Assembly: GCF_041154455.1 (NCBI RefSeq)
Contig: NZ_AP028665.1
Coordinates: forward strand, 744,001 to 808,000
DNA: 64,000 bases
DNA from: Variovorax sp. V213
GTDB lineage: Bacteria > Pseudomonadota > Gammaproteobacteria > Burkholderiales > Burkholderiaceae_C
Reading direction: 5' to 3'
Part shown: positions 1 to 8,754 of the stretch, piece after piece
Position numbering within the stretch: the stretch's first letter is position 1
Layout: each line of letters opens with the position of its first letter
Notes under the pieces: generated by a model
What the model saw: the letters and a program-made list of their open reading frames with translations, nothing else
The model's database searches: none
What the model was told of the DNA's origin: nothing
Made by a program: the position numbers and the translations under genes

Positions 1-788
1 AGCGCGTCGCGCTGCATGCGCTCGGCCACGCCGACGCAGATGGCGGCGATGTGGATGCGGCCCTTCTCGAGCACCTTCATCGCGGTCTTGAAGCCCTGGC
101 CTTCGCGGTCGCCGATCAGCTGGCTCGCAGGCACCCTGCAGTTCTCGAAGATGACGTCGGCGGTGTGGGCGCCGCGCTGGCCCATCTTGCGGTCCTTGAG
201 GCCGATGGTGATGCCCGGCGTGTTCGCTTCCACGATGAAGGCCGAGACGCCGCCCGCGCCCTTGTCCTCGGGATTGGTGCGCGCCATCAGCGTGAAGATG
301 CCGGCATGCGGCGCGTTGGTGATGAAGCGCTTGGTGCCGTTGACGATGTAGTGGTCGCCTTCGCGGATCGCGCTGGTGCGCAGCGACGCCGCGTCGGAAC
401 CGGTGTCGGGCTCGGTCAGCGCGAACGAGGCGATGAGCTCGCCGGTCGCGAGAAGCGGCAGGTACTTTTTCTTCTGCGCCTCGGTGCCGTCGAAGAGAAT
501 GCCCTGCGAGCCGATGCCCACCGTGGTGCCGAACAGCGAGCGGAAGCACGGCGAGGTCTGGCCCATGGCCAGCATCACCATCACCTCTTCTTCCATCGTC
601 AGGCCCAGGCCGCCGTATTCCTCGGGCACGGTCAGGCCGAAGAGGCCAAGTTCCTTCATCTCGCGCACGATGTCGTCGGGGATCTCGTCGGTCTCGGCCA
701 CGAGGGCCTCGGCCGGCACCAGGCGCTCGCGCACGAAGCGGTTGACGGCGTCGAGCAGGGCTTCGAGGGTTTGTGGGTCGCGGATCAT
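1..788 (-). CDS. Acyl-CoA dehydrogenase (partial, C-terminus off the left edge)
   Basis: FAD-dependent acyl-CoA dehydrogenase, expected to introduce the alpha,beta double bond in a CoA thioester. About 262 codons are visible from the ATG at 788. EEYGG lies near residues 56-60 and the flavin-binding TEPDTGSD near 125-132. The C-terminal helical domain with the usual catalytic glutamate is outside the window. It starts 16 nt after the stop of the Cys-less thiolase, so it is probably the distal gene of the same minus-strand operon. Together with the second dehydrogenase at 5838-7004 it may form one of the paired dehydrogenases seen in side-chain degradation clusters. That pairing is inferred. 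Confidence 0.9.
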   Translation of the reverse strand, partial: MIRDPQTLEALLDAVNRFVRERLVPAEALVAETDEIPDDIVREMKELGLFGLTVPEEYGGLGLTMEEEVMVMLAMGQTSPCFRSLFGTTVGIGSQGILFDGTEAQKKKYLPLLATGELIASFALTEPDTGSDAASLRTSAIREGDHYIVNGTKRFITNAPHAGIFTLMARTNPEDKGAGGVSAFIVEANTPGITIGLKDRKMGQRGAHTADVIFENCRVPASQLIGDREGQGFKTAMKVLEKGRIHIAAICVGVAERMQRDA

Positions 789-804
789 TCTTCTTGATGC
801 TTTC

Positions 805-1983
805 TCAAAGCGTTTCGGCCGTGCCGAGGATGGCGCTGGCCTGGCTGGACAACATGCCGCCGTTGCCATGCGCAATGGCGATGTGCGCGTTCTTCACCTG
901 GCGCTCGCCGCATTCGCCGCGCAGCTGCCGCACGGCCTCGATCAGCGCGAAGATGCCGTACATGCCGGGATGCACGCACGACAGCCCGCCGCCGTTGGTG
1001 TTGACCGGCAGCTTGCCGCCGGGCGCAATGGCGCCATCGGCGACGAAGCGGCCCGCTTCGCCCTTGGGGCAGAAGCCCAGGTCTTCCAGGAACAGCAGCG
1101 TGTTGATGGTGAAGGCGTCGTACAGCTGCACGACGTCGATGTCCTTCGGTGCCAGCCCCGCCATGGCGAAGGCCTCGCGGCCCGACTGGCTGGCCGCCGT
1201 GACGGTGAGATCCGCCATCGAGGAGATCTGCCGGTTCCACACCGCCGTGGCGTTGCCCAGCACGTAGACCGGCTTCTTCGGCAGGTCCCTGGCGCGTTCG
1301 GCGCTCACCAGCACGCAGGCGCCGGCGCCGTCGGTGACCAGGCAGCAGTCGCGCACGCTCAGCGGGTCCGACACCATGCGCGCACCCAGCACCTCCTCGC
1401 GTGTGAGCGGCTCGCGCATGAAGGCCTCGGGGTTGAGCCCGGCCCATGCGCGTGCAGCCACCGCGACGTCGGCAAGCTGCTCGCGCGTGGTGCCGAACTC
1501 GTGCATGTGGCGCGATGCGGCCAGCGCGTAGGCCGACACAGGCAGCATCGGCTCGTAGGGATGCTCGTAGGGCTGCGGGTCGAGAAAGCGGCGCGCCGCC
1601 ACGATTTCGCGCCGGCCGAAGGCGGCGCTGCGCTGCGCACTGCCGTAGCAGATGAGCACCGCGCTGCATTGGCCGGAGCGGATCGCATGCATCGCGGGCA
1701 AGAGGTGCGCGATGAAGCTGCTGCCGCCCAGCATCGTGCCGTCGATGTAGCGCGGGTTGAGGCCGAGGTACTCGACCACCGGCAGTGCCCACATCGCGGC
1801 CGAAGCGCTCGCGGTGCAGAGGCCGTCGATGTCGCGCATCGTGAGGCCTGCATCGGCCACCGCCGCATGGGCGGAACGGGCCAGCAGTTCCATGTCGGTG
1901 AAGCCGGGCTTTTCGCCGCAGCCGAAGGTCGCAACGCCGGCGATGGCAGCGCTGCCGCGCAGGGCTTTCAGGCCGGTGCTCAT
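805..1983 (-). CDS. Thiolase-superfamily protein lacking the nucleophilic Cys (Ltp2-like aldolase candidate)
   Basis: 392-residue thiolase-fold protein. The open frame extends upstream, but the ATG at 1983 overlaps the stop of the DUF35 gene by 4 nt (ATGA) and gives a normal N-terminus. The usual NNNCSTGSS nucleophile segment reads DGTMLGGSS (residues 81-89), with Met84 in the Cys place. The Claisen His motif is changed to LYDAFT (Tyr288), and another Tyr lies in HPGMYG (Tyr342). Loss of the Cys, gain of two tyrosines and a partner DUF35 protein are the hallmarks of Ltp2-type retro-aldolases of steroid side-chain degradation. A true acetyl-transfer thiolase is therefore unlikely. The substrate cannot be read from the sequence. 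Confidence 0.85.
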   Translation of the reverse strand: MSTGLKALRGSAAIAGVATFGCGEKPGFTDMELLARSAHAAVADAGLTMRDIDGLCTASASAAMWALPVVEYLGLNPRYIDGTMLGGSSFIAHLLPAMHAIRSGQCSAVLICYGSAQRSAAFGRREIVAARRFLDPQPYEHPYEPMLPVSAYALAASRHMHEFGTTREQLADVAVAARAWAGLNPEAFMREPLTREEVLGARMVSDPLSVRDCCLVTDGAGACVLVSAERARDLPKKPVYVLGNATAVWNRQISSMADLTVTAASQSGREAFAMAGLAPKDIDVVQLYDAFTINTLLFLEDLGFCPKGEAGRFVADGAIAPGGKLPVNTNGGGLSCVHPGMYGIFALIEAVRQLRGECGERQVKNAHIAIAHGNGGMLSSQASAILGTAETL

Positions 1984-2384
1984 GCAGCGGCTCCGTCGAT
2001 GGCATCGAACAGCACCAGACCGCGGCCGTCCTTCACCTGCACACGCGCCTTGACGCGCTGGCCGATGCGCACCGCCTCGGGCGCAAGGTTGTCCACGCGG
2101 CTCATGAGCCGCACGCCTTCGTCGAGATCGACCAGGCTGACGTTGAGGTCGCCGCCATCGGCGGGCTTGCGCCGCACGGTCGTCACGGCGTGCACGCTGC
2201 CGAGGCCGCTGGGCGCCGTCCATTCCAGCGCCGTGCTGCCGCAGTGCGGGCAGGTCTCGCGCGGGTAGTACACGTGGCGGCTGCATTCGCCGCAGCGCTG
2301 CACGAGAAGGCGGCCGGCATCCAGTTCGCCCTGGTGGAAGGCCTGCACGCCGGTGACGCCGTCGCTGGTGGTCTGCATCGACAT
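1980..2384 (-). CDS. Stand-alone DUF35 Zn-ribbon/OB-fold protein
   Basis: 134 residues. The N-terminal rubredoxin-like Zn ribbon has two Cys pairs (CGEC near residue 32 and CPHC near 45), followed by an OB fold. The family binds acyl-CoA and serves as obligate partner of thiolase-like enzymes. In actinobacterial steroid degradation the equivalent domain sits at the C-terminus of ChsH2, but here it is a separate gene. ATG 2384 is chosen because it follows the SDR stop by 8 nt. A second ATG lies at 2378. The 4-nt overlap with the next gene predicts coupled translation and a 1:1 complex with the Cys-less thiolase. Confidence 0.9.
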   Translation of the reverse strand: MSMQTTSDGVTGVQAFHQGELDAGRLLVQRCGECSRHVYYPRETCPHCGSTALEWTAPSGLGSVHAVTTVRRKPADGGDLNVSLVDLDEGVRLMSRVDNLAPEAVRIGQRVKARVQVKDGRGLVLFDAIDGAAA

Positions 2385-2392
2385 GGCGGTGG

Positions 2393-3316
2393 TCAAATCG
2401 GGTCCCAGCTGAACACGTCGGCTGAGCGGTCCAGGTCGTAGAAGCTCGCCTTGAGCGCCGGCAACGCATGGCTCGCCACGGTCTGCGGGCTCCAGCCTTC
2501 GCTGCGGTGCACCGAGCGCACCGGCCGCGGCTGGCTCATGAGAAAGATCTCGTTGTTGCGCACGGCGAAGATCTGGCCGTTGACGTCCTTCGCAGCGTCG
2601 CTGGCCAGGCAGACGGCCAGCGGCGCGATCTTGGCGGGCGTCATCTGCTTGAGCCGATCGACGCGCGCCTGCTCTTCGGGCGTCTCGGTCGGGATGGAGC
2701 CGATCATGCGGCTCCATGCAAAGGGCGAGATGCAGTTGGAGCGCACGTTGAACTTCTGCATGTCGAGCGCAATGGACTTCGACAGCGCCGCGATGCCGAG
2801 CTTGGCCGCGCTGTAGTTGGACTGGCCCAGGTTGCCGACCAGCCCGGAGGTGGAGGTCATGTGCACGAAGCAACCGCTCTCCTGCTCCTTGAAGTGCGTG
2901 GCGGCGGCGCGGCTCACGTAGAAGCCGCCGTACAGGTGTACCTTGATGACTGCATCCCACTCTTCGGCGCTCATCTTGTGGAAGAAGCGGTCGCGCAGGA
3001 TGCCGGCGTTGTTGACGACCACGTCGACGCGGCCGAAGGCCTGCACCGCCGTGCCGACGATGCGGGCCGCGGCGGCCTGCTCCGACACGCTGTCGGTGTT
3101 GGCCACCGCCTCGCCGCCGAAGGCCTTGATCTCGTTGACCACGGCTTGCGCGGGGCCCGCGTCCTGCCCTTCGCCGCCGACCGAGGCGCCGATGTCGTTG
3201 ACCACCACCTTGGCCCCTTCGCGCGCCATCGCCAGCGCGATGTCGCGGCCGATGCCGCCGCCGGCACCGGTGACCACGACGACCTTGCCTTCCAGCATTT
3301 GGGTTTCACTGCTCAT
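2393..3316 (-). CDS. Short-chain dehydrogenase with a C-terminal extension (3-hydroxyacyl-CoA dehydrogenase type)
   Basis: NAD(P)-dependent SDR of 307 residues, longer than the usual 250. Cofactor motif TGAGGGIG at 16-23, NNAG at 102-105, catalytic Tyr168 and Lys172 in NYSAAK. The arrangement, with an acidic loop after the Rossmann motif and a tail of about 60 residues, resembles the dehydrogenase part of peroxisomal multifunctional enzyme type 2, so oxidation of a 3-hydroxyacyl-CoA is the likely role. It lies 6 nt downstream of the enoyl-CoA hydratase gene and just upstream of DUF35, which fits successive beta-oxidation steps. Substrate specificity is inferred from context. Confidence 0.88.
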   Translation of the reverse strand: MSSETQMLEGKVVVVTGAGGGIGRDIALAMAREGAKVVVNDIGASVGGEGQDAGPAQAVVNEIKAFGGEAVANTDSVSEQAAAARIVGTAVQAFGRVDVVVNNAGILRDRFFHKMSAEEWDAVIKVHLYGGFYVSRAAATHFKEQESGCFVHMTSTSGLVGNLGQSNYSAAKLGIAALSKSIALDMQKFNVRSNCISPFAWSRMIGSIPTETPEEQARVDRLKQMTPAKIAPLAVCLASDAAKDVNGQIFAVRNNEIFLMSQPRPVRSVHRSEGWSPQTVASHALPALKASFYDLDRSADVFSWDPI

Positions 3317-3322
3317 TCGCTC

Positions 3323-4123
3323 TCACTCCTTGTCGGTGCGCGCCGGCCACTGGAAGGCCGACGGCTGTTTGTCGAAGAACCGCTGCACCGCCTCGCGGTG
3401 CGGCGTGGTCTGGAAGCACAGCGCCTGGGCGTTGGCCTCGGCCTCGAAGGCGGCTTCCATGGCGCCCGCGTCGAGCGCGATGCGCTTGACCAGGCTCACG
3501 GCCAGCGGCGAGGCGCCGGCAAAGCTGTCTGCCAACGCGAGCGCCCGCGGCAAGAGCGCGGCCTGCTCGTGCTGCTCCATCGCGATGCCGAGCGCCAGTG
3601 CCTCGCGCGCATCCACTTCGCGGGACGAGAGGAACAGCTCGCGCGCACGCTGCGCACCGACGATGCGCGGCAGGGTGTAGGTGGCGCCGCAGTCCGGCAC
3701 GAGCCCGATCCGCATGAAGACCATGCAGAAGCGGGCGCGCGGCGTCACCAGCACGAAGTCCGCCGCCAGCGCCAGGCTGAAGCCGGCACCGTAGGCCGCA
3801 CCGTCCACGGCGGCGATGACGGGGCGGTCCAGCGACAGCAGCTCGCGCAAGATCGCGTGCATGCCGTGCATGCGCGCGCGCAGGCCGTCGCTCTCAAGCG
3901 TGCCGGAAGCGGCAATGCCGCGCAGGTCACCGCCCGCGCAGAAGGCGCCGTTGGCGCCGGTGATCACCACGGCACGGACACCGCTGTCGGCCTTGACCTG
4001 CGCGATGGCGGCGGCCAGGCCCTCCTTCAGATCGGGGGTGAACGAGTTGCGGGTGGCGGGGTTGTCGAGGGTCACCACGGCCGTGCTGCCAAGGCGCTCG
4101 AAACGAACCGGTGCGTCGCTCAT
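3323..4123 (-). CDS. Enoyl-CoA hydratase/isomerase (crotonase family, PaaG-like)
   Basis: 266-residue crotonase-fold enzyme. The oxyanion-hole segments are AFCAGGDL (60-67) and AAYGAGF (109-115). The place of the hydratase Glu in QPE is occupied by VFM, whereas VPDCGAT (142-148) keeps an acidic residue at the position typical of PaaG-like isomerases. A double-bond isomerase or atypical hydratase is therefore as likely as a standard hydratase. The start at 4123 overlaps the stop of the CoA ligase (ATGA). The gene sits between ligase and dehydrogenase genes in the acyl-CoA operon. Confidence 0.88.
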   Translation of the reverse strand: MSDAPVRFERLGSTAVVTLDNPATRNSFTPDLKEGLAAAIAQVKADSGVRAVVITGANGAFCAGGDLRGIAASGTLESDGLRARMHGMHAILRELLSLDRPVIAAVDGAAYGAGFSLALAADFVLVTPRARFCMVFMRIGLVPDCGATYTLPRIVGAQRARELFLSSREVDAREALALGIAMEQHEQAALLPRALALADSFAGASPLAVSLVKRIALDAGAMEAAFEAEANAQALCFQTTPHREAVQRFFDKQPSAFQWPARTDKE

Positions 4124-5841
4124 GCGGACTCCTTTGCTGCAGCGGTGCGATGCTGCTCCTGCAGCTCGCGCCAGAGGATCTTGCCGGTGCCCGACTTGGG
4201 CAGCGCGTCCACGAATTCCACGAGACGGGGCGCCTTGTAGACCGCCATGCGCTCGCGTGCCCAATCGACGATGTCCTGCGCCTGCACCTTGCTGCGGAAG
4301 GCGGGCTTGAGCGAGACGATCGCTTTCACCGCCTCGCCCTGCCTGGCATCGGGCACGCCGATGATGCAGGCCTCGTGGATCGCCGGGTGCTCGTACATCA
4401 TGTTCTCCACCTCGGCCGGCCAGACCTTGTAGCCCGAGCTGTTGATCATCCGCTTGAGGCGGTCGCGCATGTAGAAGTAGCCTTCCTCGTCCACGTAGGC
4501 GAGGTCGCCGGTGCGGAAGAAGCGCTTGCCCTCCAGCTCGAGGAAGGCATCGCGGTCGGCCTGCGGGTTGCGCCAGTAGCCGACGGTGTTCTGCGGCGCG
4601 TGGGTGACCAGTTCGCCCAGCTCGCCCTGCGGGAGTTCCTTCAGCGTCAGCGGATCGACGATGCGCGTGTCCACGCCCTGCGCCGGAATGCCCAGGCATT
4701 GGCGCTTGCCGCGCGCAAGCGGGTTGGCCTGCAGGAAGGAGGCGGTCTCCGTCAGGCCGTAGCCTTCGTTGTAGGTGATGCCGTAACGCTGCTGCATCAT
4801 CGTCGCCACCGCTTCGGGCATGGCCGCGGCGCCGCCGGAGAGCAGCGTCAGGCTGGAGATGTCGCGCTGCGCCGCCTCGGGGTTCGCGAAGAAGTCCAGA
4901 ATCATCGCCGGCGGGGCCGTCCACGCCGTGACGCGGTGGCGCTCGATCAACCGCGCGGCCAGCGCCGGATTCCAGCGCGGCAGCATCACCGAGGTGCCGC
5001 CCAGGAAGATCGGCATGTTCATGCCGTTCTGCAGGCCGAGCATGTGGAACAGCGGCGCGACGGCCAGCACCACCGTCTCGCAATGCAGGCCCTTCCAGAC
5101 GTGCGAGGCGGCCAGGGACGCGATCACCGTCTGGTGGGTGTGCATGCAGCCCTTGGGGTGGCCGGTGGTGCCCGAGGTGTAGGGCAGGACGGCGAGGTCC
5201 GTGGGGCGCACGCCCGGGTCGGCACCATCGCCGGTGGCCGGCACGCCGGCCCAGCCCGCGCAATCGGACCGCGCGATCGGACGCAGCGGCTCGAGCACCC
5301 AGTCCGGGATCTCGTCGGAGGCATCCGCCACGGCCTCGCTGTACGCGTGCACGACGATGCGGTCGAACAGGCCGGGCTCGAAGTACTCCAGCAGCTCCTG
5401 CGCCACGAACGCGATGCGCGCGCCGCTGTTCTCTGCGTAGTACTGAACCTCCTGGGCCTTGCTCATGGGATTCACAGGCACCACGACGCCGCCCGCACGC
5501 AGGATCGCGTAGCAGGCAACCACGAACTGCGGGCAGTTCTGGCTGGCAATCAGCACGCGGTCGCCGCGCTGCAGCCCGAGCGTGTCGCGCAGCCAGGCCG
5601 ACATCGCAGCCACGCGCTGCTGGAGCTCGGCGTAGCGGATGACGCTGCCGCAATAGACGATCGCGGCCTTGTCCGGATAGCGCCGCGCCGCGACTTCGAG
5701 GTACTCCGGCAGCGTTGCCTGCGGCACGACCAGCTCGCGTGCAACGCCCTTGGGCCAGAAGCGGAAGTGCGGACGTTCGGGAACAGTGCCCCCCAGGGGG
5801 GCCTTCGCGCCTTCGGGCGGCCGTGCGGCGCTCACCATCAT
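4120..5841 (-). CDS. AMP-forming acyl-CoA ligase (FadD-like)
   Basis: 573-residue adenylate-forming ligase that would activate a carboxylic acid to its CoA thioester with ATP. It shows the P-loop YTSGTTGHPKG, the GYGLTETASF core, the FRTGDLAY hinge region and the C-terminal lysine motif SGTGKILWREL. The frame extends to 6021, but ATG 5841 forms an ATGA overlap with the dehydrogenase stop and gives a normal length. It probably opens the pathway of this operon. A second, different ligase lies at 12753-14264, so two acids or two stages may be activated. Confidence 0.92.
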   Translation of the reverse strand: MMVSAARPPEGAKAPLGGTVPERPHFRFWPKGVARELVVPQATLPEYLEVAARRYPDKAAIVYCGSVIRYAELQQRVAAMSAWLRDTLGLQRGDRVLIASQNCPQFVVACYAILRAGGVVVPVNPMSKAQEVQYYAENSGARIAFVAQELLEYFEPGLFDRIVVHAYSEAVADASDEIPDWVLEPLRPIARSDCAGWAGVPATGDGADPGVRPTDLAVLPYTSGTTGHPKGCMHTHQTVIASLAASHVWKGLHCETVVLAVAPLFHMLGLQNGMNMPIFLGGTSVMLPRWNPALAARLIERHRVTAWTAPPAMILDFFANPEAAQRDISSLTLLSGGAAAMPEAVATMMQQRYGITYNEGYGLTETASFLQANPLARGKRQCLGIPAQGVDTRIVDPLTLKELPQGELGELVTHAPQNTVGYWRNPQADRDAFLELEGKRFFRTGDLAYVDEEGYFYMRDRLKRMINSSGYKVWPAEVENMMYEHPAIHEACIIGVPDARQGEAVKAIVSLKPAFRSKVQAQDIVDWARERMAVYKAPRLVEFVDALPKSGTGKILWRELQEQHRTAAAKESA

Positions 5842-7004
5842 TGCTTCTCCATGGCCCGCGCGATGATCTCTTTCATCACCTCGTTGGCGCCACCATAGAT
5901 GCGGCCGACGCGCACGTCGGCATACAGCCGCGCGATCGGGTACTCGTTCATGAAGCCGTAGCCACCGTGCAGTTGCAGGCACTCGTCGACGATGCGGCAG
6001 CAGGCGTCGGTGGTCCACCACTTGGCCATGGCGGCCGTCGGCACGTCGAGCTCACCGCGCATCAGGCGGGCGATGCAGTCGTCCACGAAGGCGCGCGCCA
6101 CCTGCGCCTGCGTCTCGCACTCGGCCAGCTTGAAGCGGGTGTTCTGCATCTTCAAGAGCGGCTGGCCGAACACCTGTCGGTCGCGCACGTACGCGAGCGT
6201 GTCGTTGATTGCGCGCTGCATGGTCGCCACTGCACCCACGGCGATCAGCATGCGCTCACGCGGCAGCTGCGCCATCAGTTGCGCGAAGCCGCAGCCCTCC
6301 TGGCCGCCCAGCAGGTTGTCGGCCGGCACACGCACGTCGTCGAAGAACAGCTCGGTGGTGTCCAGCGTCTTCTGCCCCATCTTGTCGAGCAGCGGCCCGC
6401 GGCGAAAGCCTGCCGTGCCTTCGGTCTCCACCATCAGCAGCGAGATGCCCTTGCCGCCGGCCGTCGCATCGGTCTTGGCCGCGACGCAGACCAGGCCGGC
6501 ATGCATGCCGTTGGTGATGAAGGTCTTGCTGCCGCTGATGCGCCAGTGGTCGCCGTCGCGTCGCGCCTGCGTCTTGATGCGCTGCAGGTCGGTGCCGGCG
6601 CCGGGCTCGGTCATCGCGATCGCGGCCACCAGCTCGCCGCTGGCCATGCGCGGCAGCCAGCGGCGCTTCTGCGCCTCGGTGCCATAGGCCAACAGGTAGT
6701 GGGCGACGATGCCACTGTGCACGTTGTTGCTGAAGCTCTGCGCCATGGCGCGCATCTGCTCCTCGCAGATCACCGCCTCGTGCAAAAAGCTGCCGCCGCC
6801 GCCGCCGTATTCCTCGGGGATGCTGGCGCACAGCAGGCCGGCCCGGCCGGCCTGGGTCCAGATGTCGCGGTCGGCGTGGTGCTGGGCGCGCCAGCGCGGT
6901 TCATGGGGCACGCACTCGCGTTCGAAGAAGCGGCGCGCGCTGTCACGCAGCATCTCGAGTTCTTCGTTCATCCACGGCCGCGTGGCAACGGCCCCGGCGG
7001 TCAT
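5838..7004 (-). CDS. Acyl-CoA dehydrogenase
   Basis: 388-residue FAD enzyme. EEYGGGGGS lies in the N-terminal domain, TEPGAGTD in the flavin-binding domain, and RIYGGANEV near the C-terminus, where the Glu is at the position used as catalytic base in many family members. The start at 7004 overlaps the SDR stop by 4 nt. An internal Met eight codons from the MaoC side is not needed to explain the length. It belongs to the operon running from about 10 kb to the left edge and could act alone or with the partial dehydrogenase at 1-788. Confidence 0.92.
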   Translation of the reverse strand: MTAGAVATRPWMNEELEMLRDSARRFFERECVPHEPRWRAQHHADRDIWTQAGRAGLLCASIPEEYGGGGGSFLHEAVICEEQMRAMAQSFSNNVHSGIVAHYLLAYGTEAQKRRWLPRMASGELVAAIAMTEPGAGTDLQRIKTQARRDGDHWRISGSKTFITNGMHAGLVCVAAKTDATAGGKGISLLMVETEGTAGFRRGPLLDKMGQKTLDTTELFFDDVRVPADNLLGGQEGCGFAQLMAQLPRERMLIAVGAVATMQRAINDTLAYVRDRQVFGQPLLKMQNTRFKLAECETQAQVARAFVDDCIARLMRGELDVPTAAMAKWWTTDACCRIVDECLQLHGGYGFMNEYPIARLYADVRVGRIYGGANEVMKEIIARAMEKQ

Positions 7005-7843
7005 GGCCGGCCGCCTCCGCAGACCAGCACCTGGCCGCTCACGTAGTTCGATTCCGGAATGCAGAACAGGTAGACCGCGCCCGCCGCTTCCTGCGGCGTG
7101 CCGCCGCGCCCGAGCGGAATCATCGCTTCGGCGTTCTTGAGGATCTGCGGGTTGACGCCGACCCTGATCTGCCGGCCCTCGATGTCGATGCTCGCGCCCG
7201 CGCTCGCATCGGCTTCGGTCAGCCGGGTCTTGATGAGGCCGAAGGCCACGCTGTTGACCGTGACCTTGTAGCGGCCCCATTCCTTGGCCATCGCCTTGGT
7301 CAGGCCGTTGATACCGGCCTTGGCGGCCGCGTAGTTGGCCTGGCCCGCGTTGCCGTACACGCCGGAGGTGGACGAGATGTTGACCACCTTGCGGAACACT
7401 TCAAGGCCTTCGTCGGCTTCGCGCTTGGCGGCATCGCGGATGAAGTTGGACGCGGCGCGCAGGATGCGGAATGGCGCCGTGAGGTGCACGGCGAGCATGG
7501 CTTCCCACTGCTCGTCGCTCATCTTCTGCACCACGTTGTCCCACGTGTAGCCGGCGTTGTTGACGATGATATCCAGGCCGCCGTAGCTGTCGACGGCGGT
7601 GCGCACGAAACGGTCGGCAAAGCCGCTGTCCGTCACGCTGCCGGCGCAGGCGATGGCATTGCCGCCCGCGGCCACGATGTCGTTCACGGTCTGCGCGGCC
7701 GGCTCGGCGTCCAGGTCGTTGATGACGACGCGCGCGCCGTCGCTCGCGAGCTTGAGCGCGATCTCGCGCCCGATGCCGCGGCCGGAGCCGGAGACGATGG
7801 CCACCTTGCCTTCGAGTTTTCTGCTGTTGTTGCTGCTGTTCAT
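7001..7843 (-). CDS. Short-chain dehydrogenase/reductase
   Basis: 280-residue SDR. The Rossmann motif is SGSGRGIG (18-25), NNAG is present, and catalytic Ser and Tyr-x3-Lys lie in the segment STSGVYGNAG..NYAAAK. The N-terminus is rich in Ser/Asn before the core begins at LEGKVAIVSG. Its likely role is oxidation of a 3-hydroxyacyl-CoA or a related alcohol in the acyl-CoA route. It is the second SDR of this type, after 2393-3316. The start lies 23 nt downstream of the MaoC gene, and its stop overlaps the dehydrogenase start. Confidence 0.88.
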   Translation of the reverse strand: MNSSNNSRKLEGKVAIVSGSGRGIGREIALKLASDGARVVINDLDAEPAAQTVNDIVAAGGNAIACAGSVTDSGFADRFVRTAVDSYGGLDIIVNNAGYTWDNVVQKMSDEQWEAMLAVHLTAPFRILRAASNFIRDAAKREADEGLEVFRKVVNISSTSGVYGNAGQANYAAAKAGINGLTKAMAKEWGRYKVTVNSVAFGLIKTRLTEADASAGASIDIEGRQIRVGVNPQILKNAEAMIPLGRGGTPQEAAGAVYLFCIPESNYVSGQVLVCGGGRP

Positions 7844-7866
7844 GGGTTGTCTCCTCGGGGGATGTG

Positions 7867-8313
7867 TCAGAGCCAGGCGACGAGTGCCTCGCCGCTCAGT
7901 TTGATAACGCCGTTCGCGTTGGCGCTTGCGACCTTGAGCCGCACGCTGCGCCGGCCCTCGCGCTCGAACTTCTCGGCGACCGTGCCGGTGCAGCTGATGC
8001 GCTCGCCCACATGGGTGAGGGCGGCAAAGCGGACGTCGAGCGAGCGGATCGCGGGCTGCGGCACCCAGTTTGTCAACAGCCGCGCGAGCCAGGCCGCCGA
8101 CAGCATGCCGTGCGCGAACACGTCCGGCATGCCCGCGGACTTGGCAAAGTCGATGTCGACGTGGATCGGGTTGTGGTCGCCCGAGGCGCCGCAGTACAGC
8201 GCCAGGTCGAGCCGGCTGATCGGCGGCAGTTCCAGCGGGGGCAGGGTGTCGCCGGGCTGCAGCGCATTCCAGTCGGGAAGGGTGGCGTGGGTCATCGCAG
8301 GGCTTTCGGTCAT
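7867..8313 (-). CDS. MaoC-like (R)-specific enoyl-CoA hydratase subunit
   Basis: 148-residue single hot-dog domain. The hydratase-2 motif GASGDHNPIHVD carries the catalytic Asp46 and His51, followed by FAHGM. It would hydrate a trans-2-enoyl-CoA to the (R)-3-hydroxyacyl-CoA. Start 8313 overlaps the stop of the preceding hot-dog gene by 4 nt; Met7 is an alternative start. The pair (catalytic MaoC plus FAS1-like N-terminal type) resembles the heteromeric ChsH1/ChsH2 hydratase of steroid side-chain degradation. Confidence 0.9.
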   Translation of the reverse strand: MTESPAMTHATLPDWNALQPGDTLPPLELPPISRLDLALYCGASGDHNPIHVDIDFAKSAGMPDVFAHGMLSAAWLARLLTNWVPQPAIRSLDVRFAALTHVGERISCTGTVAEKFEREGRRSVRLKVASANANGVIKLSGEALVAWL

Positions 8314-8753
8314 GGGTTGCGCACCACGGTCACGCAGCGCAGCTCGGCCACCAGTTCGCCCTGCTGGTTGCTGACGCGGGTCTTGCGCACGACGAACTCG
8401 AGCGCGCCGTTCTTCTTGTCGTAGATATCCTCGATGCGCTGGCGAAAGGTCAGCGTGTCGCCGGCGTAGGCCATGGTGTAGTAGCTGAAGCCCTGCTCGC
8501 CGTGCAGCAGGCTGCGGTAGTCCATGCCCAGCAGCTCGCGAATGGCGGCCGGGTTCGGCGCCTCCATCTCCAGGCAGAAGAAGAAGGTGGGCGGCACCGG
8601 CAGGCCCGGGTGCCCCGCATCGCGGGCCGCGGCCTCGTCGATGTAGACGGGATCGGTCTGGCCCGTGGCTTTGGCGAAGAAGCGCAGGCGGCCTTTATCC
8701 ACCTCCACCTGGAACGGCGGGAGCTGGTGGCCGATGTGGCGGCGGTCGATCAT
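8310..8753 (-). CDS. FAS1-like dehydratase/MaoC N-terminal domain protein
   Basis: 147-residue hot-dog protein of the MaoC_dehydrat_N type. FAKATGQTDPVYID (residues 24-37) lacks the full D-x-N-P-x-H catalytic motif of its neighbour, so this is probably the substrate-binding, non-catalytic half of a heteromeric hydratase. ATG 8753 lies 1 nt from the thiolase stop. The frame extends further upstream inside the thiolase gene, but that part shows no domain. Translation is coupled on both sides, so thiolase and both hydratase halves should be made together. Confidence 0.85.
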   Translation of the reverse strand: MIDRRHIGHQLPPFQVEVDKGRLRFFAKATGQTDPVYIDEAAARDAGHPGLPVPPTFFFCLEMEAPNPAAIRELLGMDYRSLLHGEQGFSYYTMAYAGDTLTFRQRIEDIYDKKNGALEFVVRKTRVSNQQGELVAELRCVTVVRNP

Positions 8754-8754
8754 T

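Noticed and set aside
376..2268. Long plus-strand open frame opposite the thiolase and acyl-CoA dehydrogenase
   Set aside because: Composition is Arg/Ala/His-rich without domains; it is the antisense shadow of GC-rich coding sequence.
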